Virus record (IMG/VR): IMGVR_UViG_3300044701_002547
Location: 41,676 to 105,675 of that record
DNA length: 64,000 bases
Source of the DNA: a virus
Direction: 5' to 3' (one strand)
Shown here: positions 24,998 to 33,636 of the stretch, in pieces
How positions within the stretch are numbered: the stretch's first letter is position 1
How the letters are laid out: each line of letters begins with the position of its first letter
The notes under the pieces: generated by a model
Databases searched by the model: none
Seen by the model: the letters and a program-made list of their open reading frames with translations, nothing else
Told to the model about the DNA's origin: nothing
Program-made: the position numbers and the translations under genes

Positions 24998-26917
24998 ATG
25001 ATTGATGAAAATTTGAGAAGTGATGTTCTTAAAATTCTTGAAGACGAACAGAATCAACTAATTGGGGCCTTAGAATCTCAAACTAATTTAACTGTTCCCG
25101 AAACAATTACAGTTGTTGAAACAGAACAAAATTCTGATGGAACTTTAACTGAAAAGGTTACGGAACAACCTAGTAATTATATCAACGAAGGAGTTGATTC
25201 AGAACTTAGATCTAAGTTCGCTAATGAAGCAGAAACTCTTCAAGCATTCTGTAAAATCATAGATGATGAAATTATTTCTTTGAATAATCAAATTAATGTA
25301 AAAAAAGAACAAATTGTTATTTTATCTGACGAAGCAGCAACTGGTAATTGTTGGCCAGGAATTGCCTACAGTGGTGGTATTTTTAGTTTTCTGGGAACAT
25401 TTTATGGAACTAATGTTACTGTAAAGGAAGAGGTTGAAAATCTTCGTATATATCCAAATGTCGCAGGACCTACAGCAAGATATGATATACTTAATCCCTT
25501 TGAACCAGACTCTGTAAATAATCTTACTCCTGAATATTCTGGATATGGATATCGAAATTTGCAAGATCCTAATTTCTATAAAAATAAAGATAGGACATTA
25601 ACTGGAAATAAAGTTGATGGTAGTGGAGATAATATAGGAAATGGTAGATTTGATATATCAGAAACTCAATCTGATCATAATGCAAGAGTTATAAGTGTAT
25701 TTCGTACTTATAGTGGCGCTACTAATCCTGCCAGATGCGTTGGAATTGGAACTAGTATTCGAGTTTTATACAACGAAATTATTGATCTAAGAAAGCAAAG
25801 AGATTCTTTAAGAGAAGATTTAAACACAATCAAAGAAAATAAAAGCGAAAAAGAACTTGCTGCTTGGGGATCTAAAAGAATTGATAATCAAATTGTAGCA
25901 AGAGAAACAAAGAATCTAGGAGCAATTGCCTCAGTTAAAAATTATAATACTGATGTAACAATAAATGCTGATGCTACTGTTTTATATCTAGATGTTGGAG
26001 ATCCTGATTCATATTCGGGTATTGGAACAATTTGGTATGATAGAAGTGGATATGGAAATAATGCAACGATATATCCAATAGGTACTTCTATTTCTTATAG
26101 TATTTCTGATGGCAATTACTTTACATTTAATGCAATTGATCAATATGTACAAACTGGAATTAAAACAACAAATCAAGCTAATGTTTTGGGTGTAGGAACA
26201 ACCTGGACAATGGAAACCTGGTTTAAGGTTAATGGAGGTCCATCCAGTATCTTTAATTCAGTTGTATCTGCTGCTGGCACAGTTAGACCTATTTCTGGCA
26301 TTATTACTGGTATTACAACCACAAGTATTGCTGTAGGTCAAAATGTTGTGGGATTATCGACTATTGTTTCTGTTGGAACAACGGTAACTGCAATTGGAAT
26401 CGGAAGTGTTTATATCAGCCCCAAATCTCTCAATAATGATACAGTTTCATCAACTTTTAGTTTTGGAAATTACTTGAATTATGCAAACACAATTGTAGAT
26501 GTAAATTCAACTTCTACAAGCACTAATATGCTGGGAGTTTCTTATGGACAAAGTGGAATATTCTCTGGGATTTCTAAAAACAGATTAATCTATACTGTTT
26601 CTTCTGGAGCTGCAACTACAACTCTTGTTGGATCTGCAATTACAAATGGTGCTTGGTATCACGGTGTTGTTGTAAGAAACGGAACAAATAATACCAAACT
26701 CTATGTCAATGGTGTTGGAGTTGCTACTTATTCTGGGGATGTTGCTTTGGGAACCGCAAGTACAACTACAACTAAGATTGCTGCCTGGACTGATGAAAAC
26801 ATTTACTCTAATATATCAGTATCGGTCGTAAAAGTGTATCAGAGATCTTATACGGATGATGAGGTCAAGAACAAATTTGACGCTTCCAGAGGCAGATATG
26901 GGATCATTGGGACTTGA
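24998..26917 (+). CDS. Virion protein with LamG-type lectin domain
   Basis: This 639-aa protein has a coiled-coil N-terminal half (LKILEDEQNQLIGALESQ; a second helix LRKQRDSLREDLNTIKENK) and a concanavalin-like fold from about residue 320: LYLDVGDPDSYSGIGTIWYD, WTMETWFKV, GAWYHGVVVRNGTNNTKLYV. LamG folds bind sugars, so a receptor or surface-binding role is plausible. The stop overlaps the -35 box of the next promoter. Confidence 0.75.
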   Translation: MIDENLRSDVLKILEDEQNQLIGALESQTNLTVPETITVVETEQNSDGTLTEKVTEQPSNYINEGVDSELRSKFANEAETLQAFCKIIDDEIISLNNQINVKKEQIVILSDEAATGNCWPGIAYSGGIFSFLGTFYGTNVTVKEEVENLRIYPNVAGPTARYDILNPFEPDSVNNLTPEYSGYGYRNLQDPNFYKNKDRTLTGNKVDGSGDNIGNGRFDISETQSDHNARVISVFRTYSGATNPARCVGIGTSIRVLYNEIIDLRKQRDSLREDLNTIKENKSEKELAAWGSKRIDNQIVARETKNLGAIASVKNYNTDVTINADATVLYLDVGDPDSYSGIGTIWYDRSGYGNNATIYPIGTSISYSISDGNYFTFNAIDQYVQTGIKTTNQANVLGVGTTWTMETWFKVNGGPSSIFNSVVSAAGTVRPISGIITGITTTSIAVGQNVVGLSTIVSVGTTVTAIGIGSVYISPKSLNNDTVSSTFSFGNYLNYANTIVDVNSTSTSTNMLGVSYGQSGIFSGISKNRLIYTVSSGAATTTLVGSAITNGAWYHGVVVRNGTNNTKLYVNGVGVATYSGDVALGTASTTTTKIAAWTDENIYSNISVSVVKVYQRSYTDDEVKNKFDASRGRYGIIGT

Positions 26918-26942
26918 CACCCGCCCCGGGGTGCTCTATAAT
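26914..26942 (+). promoter_or_regulatory. Consensus promoter with spacer inverted repeat
   Basis: TTGACA (26914-26919) and TATAAT (26937-26942) are spaced 17 bp. CACCC (26918-26922) and GGGTG (26929-26933) form a hairpin in the spacer. The ATG at 26969 is 26 nt past the -10, after a leader GGGTAATCAAC also seen at 39767, 53759 and 55999. Confidence 0.8.
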
Positions 26943-26968
26943 ACGTGGGTAATCAACAAAACCACCTA

Positions 26969-27169
26969 ATGAGTATCACACAAGAAACTGTACAAGGCAT
27001 TGTAATTGACGTATGCACTAAGTCCTTCTTGCTTCTCAGCGATCAAGGAAGTACCAAAGAGGTCAATTGTGAAACCACCGAGCAGTTTATGAATGTGTTG
27101 GAAGTTGTGACTGCCAATCTTGAACCTGACCAAATCCAATATGCAGACCTTGCAGTTTATGGGCAGTGA
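26969..27169 (+). CDS. Small hypothetical protein, 66 aa
   Basis: I start it at ATG 26969 (MSITQETVQGIVIDVCTKSF) because an earlier GTG would lie upstream of the transcription start. It is followed closely by a late-type promoter. Function unknown. Confidence 0.65.
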   Translation: MSITQETVQGIVIDVCTKSFLLLSDQGSTKEVNCETTEQFMNVLEVVTANLEPDQIQYADLAVYGQ

Positions 27170-27176
27170 TGCTATA

Positions 27177-27185
27177 CTATAAATA
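27177..27185 (+). promoter_or_regulatory. T4-type late promoter CTATAAATA
   Basis: An exact CTATAAATA lies 8 nt before the next ATG. The spacing to that ATG is short, so it may serve the tRNA cluster or later genes. Confidence 0.5.
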
Positions 27186-27193
27186 ACGAAAAA

Positions 27194-27367
27194 ATGGAAG
27201 TTTTCACCGTGGAAGAATTTCAAGAACGTTTTGACGAACTGATTGAGAGAGTTGAAAACGGAGAGAGTTTAGGTATAATTGGTGAAGATGGGCGGACAGC
27301 AGTTATGATGCCTGCGGATGAGCAACTCATACGAATATACACTGAGTTGAACAACGAAGCACCCTGA
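27194..27367 (+). CDS. Phd/YefM-like antitoxin-type protein, 57 aa
   Basis: The product (FTVEEFQERFDELIERVENG, ESLGIIGEDGRTAVMMPADE) has the pattern of Phd/YefM antitoxin N-terminal domains, which bind DNA. No toxin gene is adjacent. It could be an orphan antitoxin that blocks a host toxin, or a small regulator. The assignment rests on pattern only. Confidence 0.5.
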   Translation: MEVFTVEEFQERFDELIERVENGESLGIIGEDGRTAVMMPADEQLIRIYTELNNEAP

Positions 27368-27382
27368 TTCTCGGGGTTTTAT

Positions 27383-27454
27383 GGGACTGTCGCCTATTGG
27401 TTAAGGCCCACTGCTTATAACGGTGTGAACTGTGTTCAATTCACAGCAGTCCTA
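27383..27454 (+). tRNA. tRNA-Ile(UAU)
   Basis: A full cloverleaf can be drawn: acceptor GGGACTG/CAGTCCT, D stem GCCT/AGGC, anticodon stem CACTG/CGGTG with loop CTTATAA (anticodon TAT at 27416-27418, U33 and A37 present) and T arm CTGTG-TTCAATT-CACAG. CCA is not encoded. UAU reads AUA directly; most bacteria use a lysidine-modified CAU tRNA instead, so this is unusual. Confidence 0.85.
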
Positions 27455-27458
27455 CCTT

Positions 27459-27531
27459 GCTGGTTTAGCAATCTGGCGAATGCAATCGACTCATAATCGA
27501 TGGGAGGCGAGTTCGATCCTCGCAACCAGCA
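27459..27531 (+). tRNA. tRNA with CAU anticodon (Met or Ile2)
   Basis: The acceptor GCTGGTT/AACCAGC is perfect. D stem GCA/TGC, anticodon stem ATCGA/TCGAT with loop CTCATAA (anticodon CAT at 27492-27494) and T stem GCGAG/CTCGC complete the cloverleaf. The paired first acceptor base argues against an initiator tRNA. Sequence alone does not separate elongator Met from lysidine-type Ile. Confidence 0.9.
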
Positions 27532-27532
27532 C

Positions 27533-27561
27533 TTGACCACTACAACTCTATGAGTTATAAT
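27533..27561 (+). promoter_or_regulatory. Promoter for tRNA-Leu
   Basis: TTGACC (27533-27538) and TATAAT (27556-27561) have 17 bp between them. Transcription would begin a few bases before the mature 5' end of tRNA-Leu at 27572, giving it an independent promoter just after the CAU tRNA. Confidence 0.7.
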
Positions 27562-27571
27562 GGTCTCACAA

Positions 27572-27852
27572 GCGAGTATGGTGGAATCGGTAGACACACC
27601 AGACTTATGAAAATTGAGCCTCATTTAGGAAACTTTATGAGTGTAATTCCTCAAATTCGGTGAAACCTGTAAAATGGCAATACCGAGCCAAGCATCGTAA
27701 GATGAAGGTGTAGAGACTAGACGGGGAACACCTAAACCGAAAGGTATGGTGAAGGTATAGTCCAGACCACAAACCGAAAGGGTAGTGAAAACTATAGTGG
27801 TAAGAAAATCTGTTGGGCATTGCCCGTGGGAGTTCAAGTCTCCCTACTCGCA
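27572..27852 (+). tRNA. tRNA-Leu(UAA) interrupted by a group I intron
   Basis: Exon 1 is 27572-27606 and exon 2 is 27805-27852. Joined, they give acceptor GCGAGTA/TACTCGC, a D arm, anticodon loop C-TTAA-AAA type (anticodon TAA split after its T), a long class II variable arm (GGGC-ATT-GCCC) and T arm GGGAG-TTCAAGT-CTCCC. The first anticodon-stem pair is a C/U mismatch. The split between T34 and A35 is exactly the position used by the ancient cyanobacterial and plastid tRNA-Leu intron. The tRNA reads UUA, a common codon in this AT-rich genome. Confidence 0.9.
27607..27804 (+). ncRNA. Group I intron in tRNA-Leu(UAA), 198 nt
   Basis: The segment has the core of the cyanobacterial tRNA-Leu intron: AATTGAGCCT near the 5' end, GGTGAAACCT (P), AATACCGAGCCAAGC (Q), AAGGTGTAGAGACTAGACGG (R), GGTATAGTCC (S) and a terminal G before AAAATC of exon 2. 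The U at the end of exon 1 fits the U:G splice-site pair. It is shorter than the roughly 230-330 nt I remember for cyanobacterial copies and has no ORF. Self-splicing is expected but not shown. Confidence 0.88.
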
Positions 27853-27856
27853 TTAA

Positions 27857-27864
27857 AATAAATA
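27857..27864 (+). promoter_or_regulatory. NATAAATA late-type promoter candidate
   Basis: AATAAATA lies 24 nt before the ATG at 27888, directly after the tRNA-Leu 3' end. Confidence 0.4.
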
Positions 27865-27887
27865 TAAGATGTCGGGCACAAAACCCT

Positions 27888-28199
27888 ATGTCTTTTAAGT
27901 ACAGAATCAGTCACGCATACTGTTGGTACAATAATGGTAGTATGATTGTGAAAATGTACTTCATCAACGAGATTCCCTTTACCTTTGATGAGCTCCCAGA
28001 CGGGCACTTATACGACCAAGAACTCTGTAGAACAGCAGACAAATATAGAGCTTTTGAACCAGAAGACTTATATAAAAACTCGTTCTATCTTATAGACGAA
28101 GAGGCACATCCTTGCTTGTTCCCAATGGACCTAGAAAACCCAGAGGATATGCCACCAGATGTAGAATATCTTTTTGATGAGGAAGATTTGACCAGCTAA
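27888..28199 (+). CDS. Conserved small acidic protein, 103 aa
   Basis: I use ATG 27888 (MSFKYRISHAYCWYNNGSMI) because earlier in-frame starts would run into tRNA-Leu. The C-terminus is acidic with PMDLENPEDMPPDVEYLFDE. Function unknown. It lies between the tRNAs and the large tail genes, behind a late-type motif. Confidence 0.6.
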   Translation: MSFKYRISHAYCWYNNGSMIVKMYFINEIPFTFDELPDGHLYDQELCRTADKYRAFEPEDLYKNSFYLIDEEAHPCLFPMDLENPEDMPPDVEYLFDEEDLTS

Positions 28200-28203
28200 A
28201 TAA
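28196..28203 (+). promoter_or_regulatory. CTAAATAA late-type promoter candidate
   Basis: The fourth copy of CTAAATAA. It overlaps the upstream stop and lies 32 nt before the giant tail gene. Confidence 0.35.
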
Positions 28204-28234
28204 AAGATAGCAATAATTTAGAAGTCATAATACG

Positions 28235-31200
28235 ATGCCTCTGAATAAATTAGACAATTTTATTAAGAATACCGAAGGTCGTATTCTTTATGTAAATCCA
28301 AACGACCTTGATTCTACTGATGGTATTGAAAATCAAGGCAATTCTCTTGCTCGTCCATTTAAAACGATTCAGAGAGCACTTTTAGAAGCGGCAAGATTTT
28401 CATATGTACGGGGAAATAATAACGACCTCGTAGAAAAGACGACAATTCTTCTTTTTCCTGGAGAACATCTAGTAGATAACCGCCCAGGATGGGCAATTTA
28501 CGATAATTCTGGAGCAAAAGCAGTTAGTAGATCGGGGTCAGAATCTGTTGCGTCTTCAGTATTTTCTCTTGGTTTAGAATCTAATTTTGATTTAAACCAA
28601 GAAGATAACATTCTTTATAAGTTCAATAGTTACTATGGTGGTGTTGTAGTACCAAGAGGAACTTCAATTGTTGGTCTAGATCTTAGAAAAACAAAAATTC
28701 GTCCAAAATATATTCCAAATCCAACTGATGATAATGTAGATAATTCTGCAATTTTTAGAATTACTGGTGCTTGTTATTTCTGGCAATTCTCCATGTTTGA
28801 TGGGGACTCAAGTGGATTGGTTTATACAAACCCCGATAATTTTGGTGGAGTTTATTTATCAACACCTAACTTTTCTCACCACAAACTAACTTGCTTTGAG
28901 TTTTGTGATGGTGTAAATGAAGTAAGTTCTTATGGTCTCACAGACCTTGATATGTATTATAGTAAGGTCTCTAATGCTTATAATGCATATCGTGAAATTC
29001 GTGAAAAATTTCCATCTGATTCTGATGGATTTGCAAAGAGAAATCCAGAATGGGAAATTGTAGGAGCTTTTGCTTCAGATCCACTCGAAATTTCTAACAT
29101 TATTTCTGGAAATGGTTTTGTAGCAAGTGCTGTTGTGACCGTGACAACTACACAAGAGCACGGTTTAAATGAAGGAACTCCGATCAAAATTAAAGGAGTT
29201 GGTGATGGCACTGGTCTAACGGACAACTATAATATTTCAACTACTGTTCAAAATATTCTGAGTCCAACTTCATTCACTTATCTTTTACCTGCACTAGAAT
29301 CATATGTAACAATTTCAGCAAGTCCAAGTTTTTCTGGCGCAACAGTTACTGTAGAAACTGATACTGTATCAGGTGCTTCTCCGTATATCTTTAACTGCTC
29401 TCTTCGTTCAGTTTGGGGTATGAATGGACTTCATGCTGATGGAAGTAAGGCATCTGGTTTTAGAAGTACCGTTGTAGCACAATTCACGGCAGTTTCTCTA
29501 CAAAAAGATGATCGAGCATTTGCAAAATACGATAAACCATCGAGAACCTATCAGTCCGTAAATTATAGTACAGTTTATGGTGCTGCTTTATCGGAAGGAT
29601 CCTCTCAAACAGATGAAAGTAAAGTCTATCATTTAGATTCCGATGCAATTTATCGACAAGGGTGGGAATCTTCGCATATTAAGATTTCAAATGATGCATT
29701 TATTCAGGTAGTTTCTGTATTTGCGATTGGATTTAATAAGCATTTTGATGCTCAAACTGGTGGCGATGCTTCAATTACAAACTCTAACTCTAACTTTGGA
29801 CAGATTTCTCTAAGTTCTTCTGGATTTAAAAAAGAATCATTTGAAAAAGATAATAGAGCATTTATTACATCTATTATTCCCCCAAGAGCAATTACTGGAG
29901 TAGAAGAAGAAATTGATTGGGTATCTTTAGATGTTGGATTAACAACTTCAATAGGAGTTACGAAAGGAATTTCAAATCATTTATATCTTTTTGGATTTAC
30001 TTCTCCAGATAATCCACCATCATCAATTACACAAGGATATAGAATTGGTGCGAAATTAAATGATAAATTGCATTTGATTGGACTAGGAGTAACTTACTCA
30101 GCTTCCATCTATATGTGTGATAATGAAATCAGTATATCTGGTTTTACCACCGCTCTTGGAAGTACAAGTTCTGTTAAAACATATACTGTAATTTCTGGTC
30201 CTACTGCAAATTCTTTTAATGTTGGATCTAACAGTGGTATTTTAACTGGAGAAAAAGTTAAAATCATAAGTGATGATGGTGATTTGCCCGAGAATATTGA
30301 AGCACATCAAACATACTATGCAATTAAAGATAGTAGTAATGCAATTAAATTAGCATCTTCATATACAAACGCACTTCAAAATCAAGAAATTGATGTTTAT
30401 GGTGGAACAAATCTAAAAATCTTGAGTCGTGTTTCCGATAAAGATGTTAGAGAACTTGGATCTCCAATTCAATATGATGCTGAATATGGTAATTGGTTTA
30501 TTCACGTCAATTCTGGAAATGAAATTTATAATGCATTTGCTGCTGGTGGCGTTGAAACTTATGGAGAAACAACTGACGTTGCTTTTGTAAAGAGAATTTC
30601 TGACGAAAGAAGTCTAGATGAAAAACTCTATAAGTTTAGAGTTGTAATTCCGAAAGAACTATCAAACTCAAAAGATCCAGAATCTGGATTTATTCTTCAA
30701 GAAAGCAGCACTACTGGATCTAGAAGTAGTGTAGATTTTACGAGAACAAGTATTGGAAGAACTGATTATGATTACAATAAAAATCCAAGATTCATTTCAA
30801 CTTGCACTGAAAGTTCTGGTACAGTTACAGTAATTTCTGAGCTCCCTCATAATATCCAAGTGGGTGAAACTGTTATTATTAGAAATGTTAAGAGCTCTAC
30901 AAATTCAACTGGAACTTTCAATTCTGGATATAATGGTTCATTTGAAGTCACTGGAGTTACAGATGTAAATACCTTCAGTTACTCGACCAATAACTTAGTT
31001 ACAGGCGCTACTCAAACGACAGGAACTTTTACGAGTAATACAAGCGTAAGAGATGAAAATCTTCCAAGATTTGAACGAAATGATTGGAAAGCAAATCTAT
31101 TTGTTTATCGTAATGAAGTAATTTCTCCTTATATTCAAGATAAGCAAGATGGAATTTATCATCTGTATGTTTTAAATGCAAATAATCAGGTCACTGAAGA

Positions 31201-33634
31201 ATTTACAAGTCTAAAATTTGGACAACTTCCTGCTGATCTTTATCCTCAATTAGATCGTGATAATGTAAATGATAATCCAAGATCAGCAAAAACTTATGCA
31301 AAGCGTGCTCCAATTGGTGATGTTGTAACAAATGATCTGAAAAAAAGTATTACTAGAGAAACATCTGACTTAATACTCAAAGAAATTGGAATTGGACTCT
31401 CAATTTCTTCCTTTAATTCTGGAACTAGTACAATAAATTTCTCAAGATTCCACGGATTATCTGGTATTGTAACTGGATCCGTAACACCAGGTTCTACATA
31501 TAATCCAGGAACTTATTATGGGGTCAAACTTTTAAACGGTTCTCAAACTGGAACATGGAATGGAGCAACCGCAAATGTTGTTGTGTCTGGTGCTGGAAAT
31601 TCCATCACTTCTGTAAATATTATGAGTCCTGGATCTGGATATAGTGCTACTGCATTATATTTTGATCAAAGTAGAATTGGTGTTGGGGATAGTGCTGCAA
31701 GATATACAATCACCACAGTGGGAATTTCTACAAATATTGGTGATGTCGTACAAGTTACTGGAACTGGAACTACCTCTGATGGATATTATCGTATATCATC
31801 TGTTCCATCTTCAACTTCTGTTGCAATTGCTAGAACAAGTGGAGATCCCACAATTCTTTCGGGACAGTATGCTTTTGTTGTAGGTCCCTCTATACAAATT
31901 ACATCCTCAAATTATACTTCGGCAACAGGAATCACAACATTTATAACTTCTTCTGCACATGGATTGTTAGTTGGAAATAAATTTAGAATCATAGATTCAA
32001 GTAATAACAATCTTGGTGACTATGTTGTAAAAGACAGACAAAGTGTAACCTCATTTACGGCAGTTACAAACCAATCAATTTCTGCAGTAAATGGTTATGT
32101 TCTTAAGCACGGTCTATCCTCAAATGGTGGGGTTTCTGATGTAACAGGAGAAAATCTTGGTAGTCGCGGCGTTTCATTTTATGATGGAAGAGCATTTAAA
32201 CTTAATGCTAGTGTGACATCTACCGCAACAACAATCTTTATCAGTAATATTGTTGGTATTGCAACGGCGCAAAGATTACCTCTTGGATCTTATATTCAGA
32301 TTGATAATGAGATTATGAGAGTTACCAGTGATAATAATTCCACTCAAGCAACTGTAGAACGTGGTATTTTTGGAACTGTTTCAGAGGCTCATGATAATGA
32401 TTCCTTAGTTCGTAAAATTGATCCAGTCGCAATTGAATTCCGCAGACCTTCAATTATTCGCGCATCAGGTCATACTTTTGAATATCTTGGATATGGTCCT
32501 GGTAACTATTCAACTGGATTACCTCAAGTTCAAGTTAAGACATTATCAGAAGCAGAACAATTCTTCTCACAAGCTCAGGAAAGATCTGCTGGAGTTGTTG
32601 TCTATACTGGTATGAATAATAATGGCGATTTCTTTAATGGAAACACCAAAACTATTGCAGCAAGTGGAGAAGTTGTTTCTTATGATATTCCAACTCCAAC
32701 TGTAACTGGTGAAAATTCTAAAAAACTAAGTTCTGTATTTGATGAAGTTACTATTAAAGATAGACTTCTCGTTGAGGGTGGAGTATCTGGAACAGTTCTT
32801 TCTCAATTTGACGGACCAGTTACTTTCAATAAAGAAATTAAATTAAAAGCTGCTGGAGTTTTTAGTGCTGGATTAAAAGTTACAAATAATACTCCATCAA
32901 CATCAACAACCACTGGTTCATTAATTGTATCTGGTGGAGTTGGAATTGGTGGAAGATTAAATGTTGGTGGAGCAGTTGATTTTGATTCAACTCTAAATGT
33001 AGATGGTGCGGCAACTTTCCAAAATAGTGTAACATTTAACAGTTCTATTGTAGTAGATTCAAACTTAAGATTCAATGATAATGATCATTTGTATCTTGGG
33101 AATGGAAATGATTTAGACATTTATCACGATGGATCAAACAGTTATATTAAAGATTCTGGAACTGCTAGTTTAATTCTACAATCCAATCTCTTAGAAATTA
33201 GAAATGCTGCTGGAACAGAAACTCTTGCTACATTCACAGAAAATAGTGCCGTAAGTCTTTATTTTGATAATTCAGTTAAATTATCTACAAAATCTGCTGG
33301 TATTGATATAACAGGACAACTTGATGTAACTGGAGATATCACTGCTTTCTATACTTCTGATCAAAGATTAAAGGATAACATCGCTCCTATTCCCAATGCA
33401 CTAGATAAAGTATTATCCTTAAGTGGTAATACTTTTGATTGGAATGATAAATCTGGAAAAGAAGGAACAGAAGTTGGTGTCATTGCACAAGAAGTTCAAG
33501 CAGTTCTTCCTGAAGTGGTAATTGAAAGAGATAATGGATATCTTGCAGTCCAATATGAAAAACTTGTTCCCCTCTTAATTGAAGCGATTAAAGAACTTAA
33601 AGAAGAAATTAACGAACTTAAAGGAGTTAATTGA
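28235..33634 (+). CDS. Giant tail/baseplate fibre protein with S74 chaperone
   Basis: This is an 1799-aa protein. The N-terminus (about residues 1-300: GRILYVNPNDLDSTDGIENQ, FKTIQRALLEAARFS, TTILLFPGEHLVDNRPG) looks like a right-handed beta-helix of the pectate-lyase type. The middle has many Ser/Thr/Gly-rich beta repeats. The end is an S74 domain with S1708-D-Q-R-L-K1713, FDWNDKSGKEG, VGVIAQEVQAVLPEVV and a coiled coil. Repeats of the LxLGNGNDLDIYHDGSNSYI type precede it. It is probably a trimeric, self-cleaved fibre or wedge protein for host contact. Confidence 0.8.
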   Translation: MPLNKLDNFIKNTEGRILYVNPNDLDSTDGIENQGNSLARPFKTIQRALLEAARFSYVRGNNNDLVEKTTILLFPGEHLVDNRPGWAIYDNSGAKAVSRSGSESVASSVFSLGLESNFDLNQEDNILYKFNSYYGGVVVPRGTSIVGLDLRKTKIRPKYIPNPTDDNVDNSAIFRITGACYFWQFSMFDGDSSGLVYTNPDNFGGVYLSTPNFSHHKLTCFEFCDGVNEVSSYGLTDLDMYYSKVSNAYNAYREIREKFPSDSDGFAKRNPEWEIVGAFASDPLEISNIISGNGFVASAVVTVTTTQEHGLNEGTPIKIKGVGDGTGLTDNYNISTTVQNILSPTSFTYLLPALESYVTISASPSFSGATVTVETDTVSGASPYIFNCSLRSVWGMNGLHADGSKASGFRSTVVAQFTAVSLQKDDRAFAKYDKPSRTYQSVNYSTVYGAALSEGSSQTDESKVYHLDSDAIYRQGWESSHIKISNDAFIQVVSVFAIGFNKHFDAQTGGDASITNSNSNFGQISLSSSGFKKESFEKDNRAFITSIIPPRAITGVEEEIDWVSLDVGLTTSIGVTKGISNHLYLFGFTSPDNPPSSITQGYRIGAKLNDKLHLIGLGVTYSASIYMCDNEISISGFTTALGSTSSVKTYTVISGPTANSFNVGSNSGILTGEKVKIISDDGDLPENIEAHQTYYAIKDSSNAIKLASSYTNALQNQEIDVYGGTNLKILSRVSDKDVRELGSPIQYDAEYGNWFIHVNSGNEIYNAFAAGGVETYGETTDVAFVKRISDERSLDEKLYKFRVVIPKELSNSKDPESGFILQESSTTGSRSSVDFTRTSIGRTDYDYNKNPRFISTCTESSGTVTVISELPHNIQVGETVIIRNVKSSTNSTGTFNSGYNGSFEVTGVTDVNTFSYSTNNLVTGATQTTGTFTSNTSVRDENLPRFERNDWKANLFVYRNEVISPYIQDKQDGIYHLYVLNANNQVTEEFTSLKFGQLPADLYPQLDRDNVNDNPRSAKTYAKRAPIGDVVTNDLKKSITRETSDLILKEIGIGLSISSFNSGTSTINFSRFHGLSGIVTGSVTPGSTYNPGTYYGVKLLNGSQTGTWNGATANVVVSGAGNSITSVNIMSPGSGYSATALYFDQSRIGVGDSAARYTITTVGISTNIGDVVQVTGTGTTSDGYYRISSVPSSTSVAIARTSGDPTILSGQYAFVVGPSIQITSSNYTSATGITTFITSSAHGLLVGNKFRIIDSSNNNLGDYVVKDRQSVTSFTAVTNQSISAVNGYVLKHGLSSNGGVSDVTGENLGSRGVSFYDGRAFKLNASVTSTATTIFISNIVGIATAQRLPLGSYIQIDNEIMRVTSDNNSTQATVERGIFGTVSEAHDNDSLVRKIDPVAIEFRRPSIIRASGHTFEYLGYGPGNYSTGLPQVQVKTLSEAEQFFSQAQERSAGVVVYTGMNNNGDFFNGNTKTIAASGEVVSYDIPTPTVTGENSKKLSSVFDEVTIKDRLLVEGGVSGTVLSQFDGPVTFNKEIKLKAAGVFSAGLKVTNNTPSTSTTTGSLIVSGGVGIGGRLNVGGAVDFDSTLNVDGAATFQNSVTFNSSIVVDSNLRFNDNDHLYLGNGNDLDIYHDGSNSYIKDSGTASLILQSNLLEIRNAAGTETLATFTENSAVSLYFDNSVKLSTKSAGIDITGQLDVTGDITAFYTSDQRLKDNIAPIPNALDKVLSLSGNTFDWNDKSGKEGTEVGVIAQEVQAVLPEVVIERDNGYLAVQYEKLVPLLIEAIKELKEEINELKGVN

Positions 33635-33636
33635 AG

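Noticed and set aside
26945-26968. GTG start for the gene ending at 27169
   Set aside because: It lies at or before the predicted transcription start of the promoter at 26914-26942.
27436-27853. Minus-strand ORFs across the tRNA cluster and intron
   Set aside because: They are antisense to three well-formed tRNA structures and the intron core.
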